From contig NC_018393.1 of assembly GCF_000208865.1 (NCBI RefSeq), positions 2,870,714 through 2,934,713 of the forward strand: 64,000 bases of DNA. Direction: 5' to 3'. A model generated the notes under the pieces. The model did not search any database and was not told where the DNA came from. It saw only the letters and a program-made list of their open reading frames with translations. Made by a program: the position numbers and the translations under genes. The stretch comes from Neospora caninum Liverpool (Eukaryota; Apicomplexa; Conoidasida; Eucoccidiorida; Sarcocystidae). Shown piece by piece: positions 12,742 through 25,678 of this stretch (position 1 is the stretch's first letter; each line of letters opens with the position of its first letter).

Positions 12742-15293
12742 TCATTGAGACGCGGGCAAGCCGTCTGCGGCAGTGTCCTCAGCGGGTTTCTTGACATCGT
12801 CCCCTTGATCCTGTGTGGCTGCCACCTCCTTATCGTTCGCCGGAGCGGCTGTCCCTAGCTTATTTTCTCCCTCAACAGGCGAAGTGGCAGTAGCGTTGGG
12901 AGTAGCACTAGGCTCAGCTGCAGGCTCTTCAGTAGAGGCGGCCGGAGCGTTGGGCGTAGCACTAGGCTCAGCTGCAGGCTCTTCAGTAGAGGCGGCAGGA
13001 GCGTTGGGCGTAGCACTAGGCTCAGCTGCAGGCTCTTCAGTAGAGGCGGCAGGAGCGTTGGGCGTAGCACTAGGCTCAGCTGCAGGCTCTTCAGTAGAGG
13101 CGGAAGGAGCGTTGGGCGTAGCACTAGGCTCAGCTGCAGGCTCTTCAGTAGAGGCGGAAGGAGCATTAGGAGCGGCAACAGTCTCAGCTGCAGGCTGCGC
13201 ATTGGTTGTTGGAGAGGACGATGCCGTTGGGTCTGCCTCCACTGGTTTCTCTGACGATTTTTTCGGAGTCGGGACGACGACTTCCTTGAAGACCTTCGTC
13301 AGCTTCATGCCGATCGGGTTAGAGTAGTACATCCCTGAGATGGTCAAACATAAAAAGAAAGAGAGTCACACAAATTGGGCAAAGCATGTGGTTCACAAGA
13401 AGGCGGTCACCTCTACACACGTAGACATGCCCACGCCGAACTGATCTATCTATTTATGTTTGAATGCTCGTCCTTTTTCTGGAACAGTGGCGTAACTCCC
13501 GGAGTCCCATCCACGAAACATTCCAGGTACAAGGCCGGGAAGTGGAGGGAAACACGCAAACATCCCGTTCATCATCTGTAACCAAAATCTGCTTGGACCG
13601 TACAGACGCATGCAGAGAGGCAGGAGTCAGCACGAGACAGCACATCCGCAGAGGCATTAAGCTTTGTCTGGGACGCTCCACTCATTGGAGGCGGTGAAAT
13701 ACACTCGCGACGAATGCTCTACTCGCATGAGTACAACCTGCCCATTGTAATTCGCAGCTCCCCACTTGGATGAGTTATAACATCGCCTTTGCAGCCTGCA
13801 CTATGTACGTGAAAGGAAACACGCAGCTTTCTACGGGAAGGCGAAAAAGTCAGTACACGAATATATATAAACATATTGTGGACCTATAGACGCACGAGAA
13901 TCCCGCCACACCATCCAAGATATTCTAGAATACACGTAAATACACTGATTGGGGGCTGTCAGGCGCGGGACGCTACTGGTAAACGTGTTTTGACTTTCCT
14001 CCCTGTGTAAATGGAACATATACATATACATATATACGTATTCTTCCGTACGTACAAAAGTATATACAGAAATATACACATGAAGCTCCCACATGAGGGA
14101 TCATGCAGCATTTCCGGTTGAAACTACAGAGACGACATTTTACCCGTTTCGGCATCATAAACAGCAGCAGTCTGTTCGGTGAGGAGGTGGCCTTGAGAGA
14201 GGGGGGATCCTTCTTGCACAATGACTTTCTGAACGTCGCTTTCTGCGAACGTGATGCGAGGATTGTAGGGTTTTTTGTCTGCTTTCGCTGCCTTTATTTT
14301 GGTGAGTTCGTCTGAAGAGAAGAAAGTCTTGAATTTCGCTAAGACGTTTACGGGCGGCTTCTCGGGCTTGTTGATGCGAATGTCGAAGGAGTAGTCGTAG
14401 GATACCAGCTGCCCGTCCACGATAAGGTAGATGACGATATCCGATTCACTTGCTTTCTTCGCTGTAATGACAAAGTCTGTTTCATACTGCAGGGTCTTTG
14501 CCAGTTTGGCCGGAAACAGTAACTGGACAGTGATGAACACGTTGGGTGGGTGAATGACCATGGCGAGCTTTGAGTTCCCGCCTCCGCATAGTCCTCCCTT
14601 ACTGATATCTATATGCTTAGGAATGACAAGGAGACCCCACGGAAAGTACTGGATGAAGAAATCGTTCTTCGAGGGGCCTGGCTGCTGAGGCAGAGCTAGC
14701 GTATTCACGGCTTCAGGGATCGCGAAGGAACCGTAGGATATAACCTTTTCGTTGCAAGGATCTAGACTGATAAAGCCTCGCCCGTAGCTGACAGGCGTTA
14801 CATTCCAGGCGGTCGAACTCTCGTCAGGTCGAGTCAAAAGCAGCACAGAATCTGGAATGTATCTGACGGCTACATAGCACGAATTGAGTAGAAAGATTGC
14901 CGGCTTCCACGATTTCGTGAGCACAGGCAGACGCTCGGGGGACGTCCATGACACAACAGTAGCAATTGTAGGAACCTTGAGGTACACCGACTTCTCTCCT
15001 TCAATCGAGAGGAGGAGTTCGCCTTTTCGCCAGGTCCGCACGTCATACTGGCCCGTGACAGCATCCGTAAACTCTGGGGGTGCTGACCGGCCATCGATAG
15101 GCTCTAGAGCCTGCAACCTTCCGTCACAAAAAGATGTAAGTCTCAACGCAACATCTGGAGAAACCCCACCCCAGCCCTTGGAGTCACACGCTTGATTCAA
15201 ATTCCATACCAGTGTACCCTCAGGAACCGTCAACTTTCCTTTGGGCTCCTCGAGACGCACGTTTGAGTCGAGGGGGAGAAACGGAGTCGCCAT
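12742..15293 (-). CDS. Two-exon protein of unknown function with C-terminal 18-residue repeats
   Basis: Exon 1 is 15293-14144 and exon 2 is 13334-12742 (minus). They join at a phase-1 intron so that AVYDAETG runs into MYYSNPIGMK. The product is about 580 residues. I chose the ATG at 15293; the frame stays open upstream but without another ATG. Residues 1-410 look globular and beta-rich, with runs such as FFIQYFPWGLLVIPKHIDI. No signal peptide or membrane span is evident. The C-terminal ~170 residues are Ala/Pro/Glu/Ser-rich and contain five 18-residue repeats (NAPAASTEEPAAEPSATP type). I do not recognise the family with confidence. Coccidian immune-mapped-protein-like families would be one set to test, but unlike IMP1 as I remember it there is no N-terminal Met-Gly myristoylation signal. 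The gene is divergent from the GDI gene, with 2.7 kb between them. Confidence 0.8.
12895..13164 (-). repeat. Coding tandem repeat, five 54-bp units
   Basis: Five near-identical 54-bp units encode 18-residue repeats in the C-terminal tail of the minus-strand protein. Units start at 12895, 12949, 13003, 13057 and 13111. Differences are single bases, for example Ala/Ser changes at one repeat position and a variant first unit. The near identity points to recent unit duplication, so copy number is likely to vary between strains. Confidence 0.95.
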
Positions 15294-18004
15294 CGTGCCG
15301 CTTTTTCCGCCGCGATTCGTATTGTATGTGCTGCCTCGCAAGTTCTCGACCTCCTGGACTCGTCAATTGGCTGGGTACGGGCGCGAAGAAAGCGCGGCAC
15401 GATTGTCGCGGCTTGGGAGCAAACGAGAGGGTCCTCCACTGGAAAAATGGGGGAGTGCTGCGGACCAAAGGAAGCGCAAGAAAAGCAGAATTCGAAATCT
15501 TCTGTACAATGTGGGTAAACCAAGCGGTAAAGGAAGGTCAATAAAGGCAAACAACGGCCGGCCGCCCCGTCGGGCCGCTCCGGAGAAGTTCTCTCAGCTC
15601 GCGCATCGCTCAGCGGCGGAAGACAGCTGGCCGCTCCGGCATCTGTCAATAAAGCGTGCCGAGCTGAATTTACCGATACACACCGCAGTGGCCTGAATGC
15701 CAGCATGTTATCAGAGGTACACAATCTCTTTGCGAAGATAAATTGAACCGATCAAGGAGTATGGGTGTCGGCAAGCTGCTGAAAAGGGACTGCTCGCTTA
15801 CAACTGAGAGAAACTTCGGAAAACCTGAACGACTGCCGAGCCGTAGAAGACTCCCGGAGCACGGTTCGATCCAAACAAGTGTCGCCATGGCGCACTGGGA
15901 ATACTACGGGCAACACAACTGGCGGCTTTCAGTTACTTTCCGATTCACAGTCAACTCCCTTAGCCGACGATGGATGTCGCCCAGAAGCAATAGTCAGCAA
16001 GGGAGATGATGGATTAAATCAGTGGGGAGGTACTGATGCGCACCTGTAGAAGACTAGGTAGAACAACGGAACAGGAAGTAGAACACCGAAGTTACTACAG
16101 GACGGCTCTCCAAAGGTGTACGGCTCTACTATTCCAGAACTGGGACTCGACGACAGGGGAAACTGGAACAGTAAACTGGGAGGAAGTGGCTGTTTCCTCC
16201 CCTGTGAGTCTAACGGTGCGCATCGGCATGCTACCAGATTTTCTGTGGAAACCCGAAATTGTTTCCGGCACCAGCCGAACGAGAGCAAACGAATGACGTC
16301 GTAAGGAGAGGCTACAGAGATGCGCACGCATTCTACACTCGTAAAACAATAAAGAAAAGCTTAGGAAAATAATTTGCAGAGACGTAACCCTTATGGAACC
16401 GTGTAGGGGCACTAGAAACAGGAGTATTCGACTATGGAGCTGCACGGGAGTCGTTGTTGAAGGATAACAAAGAGACTAGGACTCTGGAACGACTGTGAAA
16501 AATGTTAGTGTGGATCTAAAGCTATTTTTGTCTTCTTGTCGTGCGCGGGGGACTCATGTTGTGGTGCGGGTAGCCCACGTCTCACCTCCCAGCTTGATAA
16601 TCCCAGCTGACCTATGACATCAGTAACCTCATACTTTCCGACCCTGGGAAGCGGAGAGTGAGCACGATACAAATGATTCTTCAGCAGTAGCAGCTTTTGA
16701 AGCTTTTCACCCACTGCGGACCGACCTCTGCACTTCGAGCAGCAGTCCCTCTAAGGTTAAAAAAACGCGTTACCTCCCAATCCTGTATCCACGCTGGTTC
16801 ACTTATACGAGCTGTATTGACGTTGGTGCATATATGAGGATAGATAACTACCTATATCTATAGCCCTACATATTAGCCGTTCTGTCGTGTGATCGCGACA
16901 ACTAAGCCTATAGCCTGTCTCTTGCGAGCGATAGATTTGCTCGTGGGCCAAAGCAGCGTTTCTCGATCTGTGCAGATGTGTTTGCTCAACATGGTTCGGG
17001 TACGAGAATGAAGATACGCTAGAGGAGAAACTTTAGAAGAGGAGCGGTGTGGGCGCCCGTTTATGCTGTTACGAAAAAACACATATGATCTTTGCAGCTA
17101 CGGTGGTATTCTACTCTGTAAGGACGCCCTCATGCGTTACGTGCTCGCTATGTCGGGAACCCGGACCTTGTGTAAACGTAGGCCTGGCGTTTGTGCGTGA
17201 ACTCTGCAGACCACAAATTGAAAATACCAAGCGTTTCCCGTCTATTTCCTCCGTTAGCTGCCGAAAGGCTACGGCAAGGATCGCAAGTGTGCACAAACAG
17301 CGAGATGTGCAGGATTTTCGCCCATGGTCCTTCCCCTCAAGTTCTTCGCAGTCTGGTTGCCGTACATCGGGCGTCCGGTGCTATGCAGATCCGGTCACAG
17401 TATGCGTACACATCCAGTGCTGTGCTGGATTATGGAGCCGTGCTTCGGGAGACCGGCCAACTTCGGCCAGAGACCAGCGTCTTCACTTTAGGGGGACGGA
17501 GCACCCCGTAAAATATGTGCGTCGCGTGTCCGTGTCAGTCCAGAGACAGTCTGACATCGTGTGTGCATCAAAGGATTTCAAAGCTTGTAGGCAAGAGGCG
17601 ATCGTTTCTCGGGCACCGGGAGCGCGATGGTGTCGGCTGCGGAGCGTGTACTGTGCGAATCCCTCCAAAGCTGCTGCGTCTTCGCACACATCTGGCTTTT
17701 CGGGATAGCGGAAGAATCCTCTCAGTCCGACAGCTATATATATACATGTATATACAGTGTTTTATATGTGTAATCGAATCTATATCTCTGCATGTACGCG
17801 TTCATGCATTTTGTGGCCCTCTCCGCATAGAGACTGTCGCTGCATCGAGAACGAGGCCGGGGCAGGAGGGGGTCAGCTGTTGCCTGTTCGCAGCACTTTT
17901 AAAATTCCGGCGCTTCGTCCTCCTTTTCCTTCGACGTTCTCGTGTTCTTCTTCCCTTTTCTCACTTCTCTCTGCCTTTTCTCTCTGCCTCTCAACGGCCA
18001 AAAA
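15294..18004. other. Divergent intergenic region (repeat-protein gene / GDI)
   Basis: A 2.7-kb spacer lies between the ATG at 15293 (minus) and the ATG at 18005 (plus), so it should contain both promoters. The longest frame, 17049-17708 plus (219 codons), opens on GTG rather than ATG and has no recognisable domain. I treat it as chance or 5'-UTR sequence. The last ~120 bp before 18005 are pyrimidine-rich, as expected upstream of a coccidian start codon. Confidence 0.5.
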
Positions 18005-21000
18005 ATGGATGAGGAATACGACGTAAGTGAACAGCTCTCGAGGACCACGTTCCCGTGTCTGTCGGCGCCTTGCTTCGTCAAAAGTTGCCTTTCGTTGCCT
18101 TTCTTTAAGTACTTCTAGCTCCACGGTGGTCTTCCCTCTCCCCTGCCACTGCGTATATTTTTCCTCCCGCATTGCGAAGTGGTTATTCGGTGTTTCGCGT
18201 TCATCGGCGTTTTGCGTTTCCAGCGGAGGCGCGGAAGACTAAGAGAGGCACACAGATCGCGCTCGTGTTCCCTCGGCGGACGCCTGTCTTCCTGTCTTGT
18301 TTTCCAGTGAAGTATTCTTGCAACACATGTTTCTCTGCCCATCTGCATATATACACACTCAACCTTCAGGCTGAATTCCTCAGGCGGGAGAGACAGGGGA
18401 GGAAAAGATTTCCGCAGTCTCTGCTTCCGACGTGCTCGTTGCGTTGCTGCTTGTGGATGTTCGGCCCCGTTTTCTCCGAAAATGTCCAGTCTTCTTCGCA
18501 TCCTCTGTGGTCTCCAGGCTAGCGCAGCTCACGAGGATTTGCGTCTTTCCTTCGATATCTTCCGTTGTTCGTCGCGCAGTCCGACCTTTTTTGTGGAGAC
18601 ACCCGGGGCTGTTCCTAAGTCCCTTCCCCGTTTGTTCTCTCTCTCGTGAATTTGTAGCATCGTGAAAGAACTGCTCTTTTTCGGTTGCCCAGTTTCCATC
18701 TCGAAGTCACATGCCTGTCCGCCCTCTCTCAAATCCTGCTGTGTCCCCTTTCGTCTCAACTCTTTTTCTCTCGCCCTCCGGTCCGTCGTTCTTGACAATT
18801 CAGCAGAGACCCATGTGCTTCGCGGGGTTACGTTTCGCGGAAGGGACGACCGGAAGTGAAGATCTCTTCCTCCCGCCATCCCACTTGCTCCAACTCCTGA
18901 GGTGTTTGTTTCGCCGGGGACCTGCGCGGGAATCTTCGGCGGTGGGAGTCTGACCGGGAAGACAGAGCGGAGGAAGTTTGGGCGCGGGTGTCCTCCCTTA
19001 GTCGCACCGCAGTCTGTTTCTGCGTGTTTTTTCGTCTCTGCTCGCATTTGCACTGTCTGGGGGTGGCGCGTGAGAAGGGTGTGCATGCGGCACGACCAGG
19101 GAAACGGTGCCTTCGTTCGCCTCTTCCCGCGGTCTCTCAGCGTTTTTACAAAGACGTCTTCTCTCGCTTTCCTCTTCAGGTGGTTGTGTGCGGCACGGGA
19201 CTGAAGGAGTGCATCCTCAGTGGCCTTCTCTCAACGCACGGGAAGAAGGTTCTCCACGTCGACCGCAATGCGTACTACGGAGGCGAATCCGCTTCGCTGA
19301 ACCTGACGCATCTGTACGAGAAGTTCAGGCCAGGTAGGAAAGGCGCCAGAAAGTCGAGTTCCAGAGGACGAGCGAGAAAAAGTGGGGTTCGGGTCCTGTT
19401 TTCTGGCGCATGGCGCCTTCGATGAGACGGGGAACAGTCTCTCGCCAAAGTTGCTTAACTTCCCCTCTGCTTGTCTCTGGCGGGGAGGGCTGCGTGTATG
19501 GGTCTTCGAAGGAGAACACGCGCGTGAATCCATTCCTCCCCCGACCTTGTGTTTGTCTCGTCCGGGCCACGCGTGCAGGAGAGACGCCGCCTCAGACCTT
19601 GGGCTTCAACAGAGACTGGAACGTGGATCTCATCCCCAAGTTTGTCATGGCCTGTGGGAAGCTCGTCAAGGTTCTCCTCACGACGAAGGTTACGAGATAC
19701 CTCGAGTGGCAGGTCATCGAGGGCACATACGTCTACCAGTTTCAGAAGGCGGGTTTCTTCTCCAGCGCGAAATACATCCACAAAGTGAGTTCAAAGCAAC
19801 GTCAATGCCTGTGCGTCTGTTTGAAGGCAGAGAAGGGCGCTCGGAGCTCTGCGTCGACGCGGTCGGTTTTTCGGACGGTCCTTTAACTCGAGTGGGGCTG
19901 GGGCGTGAGCTGTCTCGCGCTCCTGTCGCCTTCGTTTCTCCCAACAAGATCCTAAAGTCCGAGAGCCGGTGTGCGCACCAACTTTCTTCAGGTTCCCGCA
20001 ACAGACACGGAGGCGCTGACCTCTCCCTTGATGCCTCTGTTGGAGAAGAACCGCTGCAAGAACTTCCTGAGCTTCTGCGCTCAGTGGGACTTGGAAAACA
20101 AAGAGACATGGAAGGGCTTCGACCCCAAGAGACACTCTATGAAGCAGGTGAGAGGTCTGCTCCGTTTCTTTGCTCCCCGCAAAGCTGATCCTCTCTCGTC
20201 TCGCTGCACACACAGCGCAGATCTCCGCCTCACCTTGACTCACGTGCCTTTCCGGTGGCGCTTTCCGGCGCTCGCAAAACCTCGTCGGCGCTTCTCATTC
20301 CGGCCCCGTCCGTCTCCGTGTTTTTGTGTCTCTACTCTCCTCCCCGTCCTTCTTCCCAGGTCTACGAGTACTTTGGCCTGCAGCCGAACACCATCGACTT
20401 CGTCGGCCACGCTGTCGCGCTCTACACGTCCGATGAGTAAGTGGGACGGGCAAGTGGGCTAGCTGCTTGCGCGTGTTGTCTTTTCGCAGCGACTGGAGGC
20501 AGTGCTTGTGGACAGCCAAAGACAACGTGGGCGACGCCTTCAGAGACAAACTCCCAGTGGAAAGGCAGGGGCGCAGAGCGCAAAGGGGAAATACGCGAGT
20601 CTTTGCATATGAGAGCTTGACCCAGTGTTTGGATTTGAGGCATTGCGCATCTGCTTGCATCGACGGTGCGTTTTTACGGGAGATCCTTGCGACTCGCTCA
20701 TTCATGGTAGCTAGCTGTCAGTTGACGCGCGGAAAGCTTTGAAGTGTTTGCGCGGAGAAGAACGTTAGAATGAACGGCGTCTTCAGTGGCTGCCTCCGCC
20801 AAAAGGTTCATGCGCGTCTCCTTCGCTCCGGCCTCCACCTTCTCACGTGTTGGCAGCTACCTGAACCAGCCGATGGGCCAAACAATGGAGAAAATCAAGT
20901 TGTACATGTACAGCATATCGCGCTACGGGAAATCGCCTTTCATCTATCCTCTGTATGGCCTGGGAGGCCTGCCAGAGGGCTTCAGTCGGCTGTGCGCGAT

Positions 21001-23079
21001 CAACGGAGGCACGTACATGCTGAACAAACCGATTGAAGGTTTCGTGTACGGAGACGACGGAAAGGTGTGCGGCGTGAAGTCCACAGATGGAGAGGTAAAC
21101 TAAACGACAAGCAGACACGGAGAGACAGCCACGGGTTCTCCAGTGCTCGTGTGAACTCCGCGTCGTCCTGACAGCGACAGAGACGTCTATATAGGGCCCT
21201 ATGCAGAGCATCCAACCAACAAACACCCGGAGACACTCGTATAAAAATATGGATGCGTGCGTGGGTCTCTGGAATGGACGTAGGTGCATGCAGATAAGGC
21301 GTACAGGTGTCTGCGTTTTCTGGAGACGTTTTTATCTGGTTTTGCGTTCAGCCTGTCTCTCTCCTGTTGAAATGCTTGTCGTCACCAGTCTGGCTTTTTG
21401 CCGCCTTCTCGCTGTTTTTTTCCGCTCTTTCTTCGATTTTCAGGTCGCACGGTGCAAGATGGTTGTCTGCGATCCCAGCTACGTGAACTACGACCCTAAA
21501 AAAGTCCGGAAGTCCGGGCAAGTTATCCGCTGCATCTGCATTCTGGGAAGCCCGATCCCGAACACCTCGGACGCTTCGTCGTGTCAAATTATCATTCCGC
21601 AAAGACAAGTTAACCGCAAGAACGACATCTACGTCATGCTCGTCTCCTCTGCGCACGGAGTCGCGCTCAAGGGAAAATACATTGCCATCATCAGCACGAC
21701 TGTCGAAACGGCGGACCCGATGAAAGGTAGAAACGCCCTCGGCCGCATCGAAACGGCAAATCGCCAAGCATTTGTGCCCCATCCGAGTGTGCAGAGGCCG
21801 TACACATAGGTGTGCTTGTGTGTGCCTCGTGTTTGGAAACACGAATCCCAATTCGTGACTGCTTCCAGTCCATCTTGGCCCGTATCTAAAAAGATGTATG
21901 TATACCGACATAGGTAGACATGCATGTTGGGAGCGTGTGAGGACTGACAGAGAGAAAGGGAAGCTTAGTATGTGTCTCACGATAGGCGTGCAGCCGCGCC
22001 GCTGATGTCGACGAATGCGTTTATCTGTGTATATGCATTCATCTGTAGTTTTGCGTGAGGATATGTACGTATGTGTCTTTTTTCTTGGAATTCTGTGTAG
22101 ACGCTATGTACAGCTCGATTCAAAGGAGCGTGTGATTTAGGAAACGACAGCGCACACGCCGTGCTGCGTCTTTTTTCGTGTCGTGTCTGCTGCCAAGCAA
22201 CCCGGCATACCTTTCTGCAGCGCCGACTCTTCTTACCTTCTGTGCACCTTTCTTTTCCCCTCGTAGAAATCGCGCCCGCACTCGACCTGTTGGGGCCGAT
22301 CGAGCAGCAGTTCGTGCAAGTCAGTGACGTGTATGAGGCGGTCACCGACGGACGAGAAGACAATGTGTTCGTCTCCGATTCCTTCGATGCGACCTCGCAC
22401 TTTGAGTCCGCAACTGAAGACGTCTTGAAAATGTACGTTCCCTTTGCAAGAGAGTCCGAGCAGGATGTTGCGCGTGAGCTGCAAAACGCGTTGTATCCGC
22501 CGCGGAAACTCAGCTGGCTGTCGACAAGAGTGCCGACGTGGACACTCATACGCAGTTTCTGGTCGCCTGAGCACTCAAGTCTACATCCAAAGCATGCCAT
22601 GCACGTATGCGTGTATATATATATATATATACGCATATATATATACATATATATATACATATATGCAAACATGCCGGTGCTTGTCACCCTGTAGTTCTGT
22701 CTCTCTACATAAATGATTTCTGTCTGTTTTCTGACCCGATGAGACTGCTTTTCGAAGAGACGGGTTTCACTTCCTGGGTCGTACCCACTGCGTTGCGTGC
22801 CTTGTATATATCTTTGTGACCACGCACTTTGAATGTTTGTGTGTTGGGTAAGCCTCGACACTGGAGAACCTTTTGTTGCCCCAACTCGTCCCCGTCGCAT
22901 ATCCCGTCGATGGGTACGGAATCGCCCGAGAGGCGGCTGCGTCGCATCCTTCTCTGCTTTTAACAACGCGCCATTCTCCATTGCTGTGTGCGGTTGTCTC
23001 AAACAGCTGGAAAAACATGACGGGAGAGGAATTGGACTTGTCGGTGAAGGCGGAGCCGGAAGATCTCCAGGAGATGTAG
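18005..23079 (+). CDS. GDI: Rab GDP-dissociation inhibitor (GDI)
   Basis: The product extracts GDP-bound, prenylated Rab GTPases from membranes and recycles them through the cytosol. Exons are 18005-18022, 19180-19333, 19579-19784, 19992-20147, 20360-20436, 20857-21094, 21444-21726, 22267-22432 and 23007-23079. They sum to 1371 nt (456 residues), the usual GDI length. The start [20 protein letters not shown] is the classic GDI/REP N-terminus with its FAD-like GxG fold. Further signatures are [62 protein letters not shown] and STTVETADP. Every junction keeps the frame and matches the family. The first exon is only 18 nt and is followed by a 1.16-kb intron. GDI is distinguished from the related Rab escort protein by its length and lack of REP-specific insertions. 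The C-terminus ends in an acidic [11 protein letters not shown]. Confidence 0.97.
22613..22664. repeat. (TA)n microsatellite in GDI intron 8
   Basis: An interrupted TA-dinucleotide tract inside the intron between 22432 and 23007. It has no coding role. Confidence 0.9.
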
Positions 23080-25678
23080 AGCGTGTCCGAAGCGAAGTCT
23101 TCCCCTCGCCTCACCCCTTTCCCCGTCCCCGTCACTTTTCTCGCAGAGACCGGCCAGAGAGACGCTGCGTGTGCATCCGCAGACGCGCTCATGGACAAGT
23201 TTGGGGAGTCAACAGAGCGGAACAAAGCGACTTCTCGGCTTTTCTTTGGTTCCTTCTCCCTCTCTCCCCGTTTCTCCCTTTTGCTTCCTGTCTTGCGGAT
23301 CAGTCCATCTCTGTTCTTCTCGCTCTGTTCCCTCTAGTCCTCAACTTTCCTCTCGCCGTGAGGAGTCGTCTTCGTGGTCTTCCGTCGCAGATGATGCGCG
23401 GCGGCAAGAACGCAGAAACTTCCTGAACGGGGAAGTGGGCAGAGACGGAGGAATGGAAACGAAACGGAGAATGCGTGGAGAGCAATGAACGACGAAAACG
23501 GGTTTGCTTGGAGAGTCGCTTTCTTTTTCTGCAACTCAGCGCGAGAGAACCATGGCAAGAAGCGACTTTACCTGTTTGTGTCTGCCTCTTTTTGAGCAAC
23601 ATGTAATCTGAGAGCATCCGAAACTTGGTGTCCCTTTTGTTCGGCGTTGCTTCCTCAGTCAATATCCGCTGTAGGTTCTTTTTGTCTCCTTTCTGGTCTT
23701 CACTTGGTACTCTCTTTTCTGTCTCTCACTGGTGCTCATCATGTGTATCTCGCATATTTGCATGTATATAGTAGAGATGCATGCATAAGAGCGCCGTCCG
23801 CTTTCCTCTGCGTTGCGGCGAATCATGGCCCTCAGCGTCACGTGCGCCCGTCACCCTTCCCGCGTAGTTTCACAGACGGCTGTCGCAGGGGGCGGAGGCT
23901 CCTCGTCTGAGGTCAGAGAACGAGGAAAACAGTTTCGGGTGTTTCTGATTCCCCAATGCAGGCGACGAGACAGGTGGGTGCTCTGCCTCCCCAGCAACGT
24001 AGAAAAAGCTGTGGCGTGTATGTACCCTTGGCGGCCGCCGCGTCGACCGAGCTGTCCAAAAAAAACGAGAAATGAAAGACCGAGTGTGCATATATATATA
24101 GATATATGGAGAGCAAAAGTAGAAGGAATCCTGCAGAGAGCGAAGACGTTTTCCGGTTTTCACAGACACGTAACGCAGGGATGGGTATGCGAGGAAGGCC
24201 TTAGGGGCGCAAGTCTGCAGTCGAGTTTCAATTCACACGGATGTTGAGTTGGGTAAAACAAGATGTGCCGCGTTGCCGGGTGCCGGCTGTAACGGCAGCA
24301 GGGGCCTTTCGAGATTTTGGTCAGCGAAGAGTGCTTTTCTGCCGGGGACAAGCCAGTACCCGCGTTCATAAGTCTCCTGTAGCTAAAGATGTAAACGGCG
24401 GGAACACATCGTTGAGATGCCAGCGACGACACACCGGACGACACACGAGTTTACGCTTTTTGGATGGGCAAAGAAAGGAGGCAGAGCCGTTTGATTTGTC
24501 TTCCTGATACAGCCATCCGAGACGAAAAAGCGACAAGCATTGCTGTCGATACGCTCGGGTTCTGTCGAACGGAACTCGCTGGCCACAACGCAGCAGACAT
24601 GCGAAGGAAGGCTTTCTTTTGCTTTCCCTTAACTGGAGAAGCATCACCGTGGGAAGAAGAGTTTCCTCTTGCGAAAGGGGAGTTTTCTCTCGAAGCTGAT
24701 GCGGAGTCAGACGTAGGGCCATAAGCTATATCACGCCACAATTGTCTTGGTTTACAAGTGAATCTGGCTGAATTTCACTGGCAACCTCACGGCGCTGCCG
24801 TATGACGGCCTTTGCACTTTGAAATGCTGTCAAAGCCTTTCCATCAGAACCCGATCGCGGACGAAAAAACCGGAGAGAAAACTTCCCATCACGGCCGCAT
24901 TCACTCAAGCAGATGATCTCGCCTGCGCTCCTCTCTTTACGAGTTTGCTCCTTGGCGGCCCATCCTACACACGGATGTGCTGAGTCGAGTGCGGCAAAAA
25001 CCTTCTGCTGATCTTTTAAAACTGAATCTAAGGATCGGTCGTTCTAGGAAAGAGGTTTCGATATGCCAAGCCCATTTTAACCCTATTTCTGTATCGGAAT
25101 CATCGTTCCAACAGCGTCTCCGGTGTCAGCCTGCTCGGAATAGACTAGGCATGTGTGTTTTAGGAATCTTCTCCTCCAAAGTTATAGACCGATTTCCGCG
25201 TCTGAAGCTCCGATACGCTCTCCAAGCAGTCAGGCGCAGCCTGCGTCTGCAGTGATCTTGTTCTCTGGATGCAATCGCAGCTCAGTCTTTCAGTGTGTCC
25301 TCGGTTCTCGAGGTTCGCCTCGCCTCTCTGCTGACGGGTACCCCGCGACAGAGAGGTTTCGTGCCTTTCGTCTCAGTCCTTCTCGGAAGGAAAGGGTGTA
25401 TGCAGCCCTGTCCAGCTAGACCTGGGAATTACGAATTCAAATAGTTTTACGTACGTGCATACCTGTTTACGCCAGATTCCGACACGTGTACAGAGACACA
25501 CACGGCCCCGACCTGTCTACAAGCACGGTGCTGCCGCCTTGTCTTCCTCGCCTCTTCTCTCCCCTTCCGCCCTGCATAACTCCTCTTTTTCCTAGCAAAA
25601 AGACCGGCGTGAGACCTTCGCGTCTGAAAAAGACAAAAGTATAGACGGTGCGATGTTGCACAAGAACCCGCTGCTTTC
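23080..25678. other. Intergenic region downstream of GDI
   Basis: The 3' flanks of GDI (plus) and of the putative minus-strand gene meet here. Short frames occur on both strands (for example 24366-24722 minus, 24464-24724 plus), but none has a domain or a splice chain. I see no RNA gene or repeat of note. Confidence 0.5.

Noticed and set aside
17049..17708. Plus-strand 219-codon frame upstream of GDI
   Set aside because: It opens on GTG, is Cys/Arg/Ser-rich without pattern, and has no splice or family support.
21977..23002. Minus-strand 341-codon frame over the GDI 3' half
   Set aside because: It crosses GDI exon 8, two introns and the TA microsatellite (translating to Tyr/Ile runs) and carries no domain.
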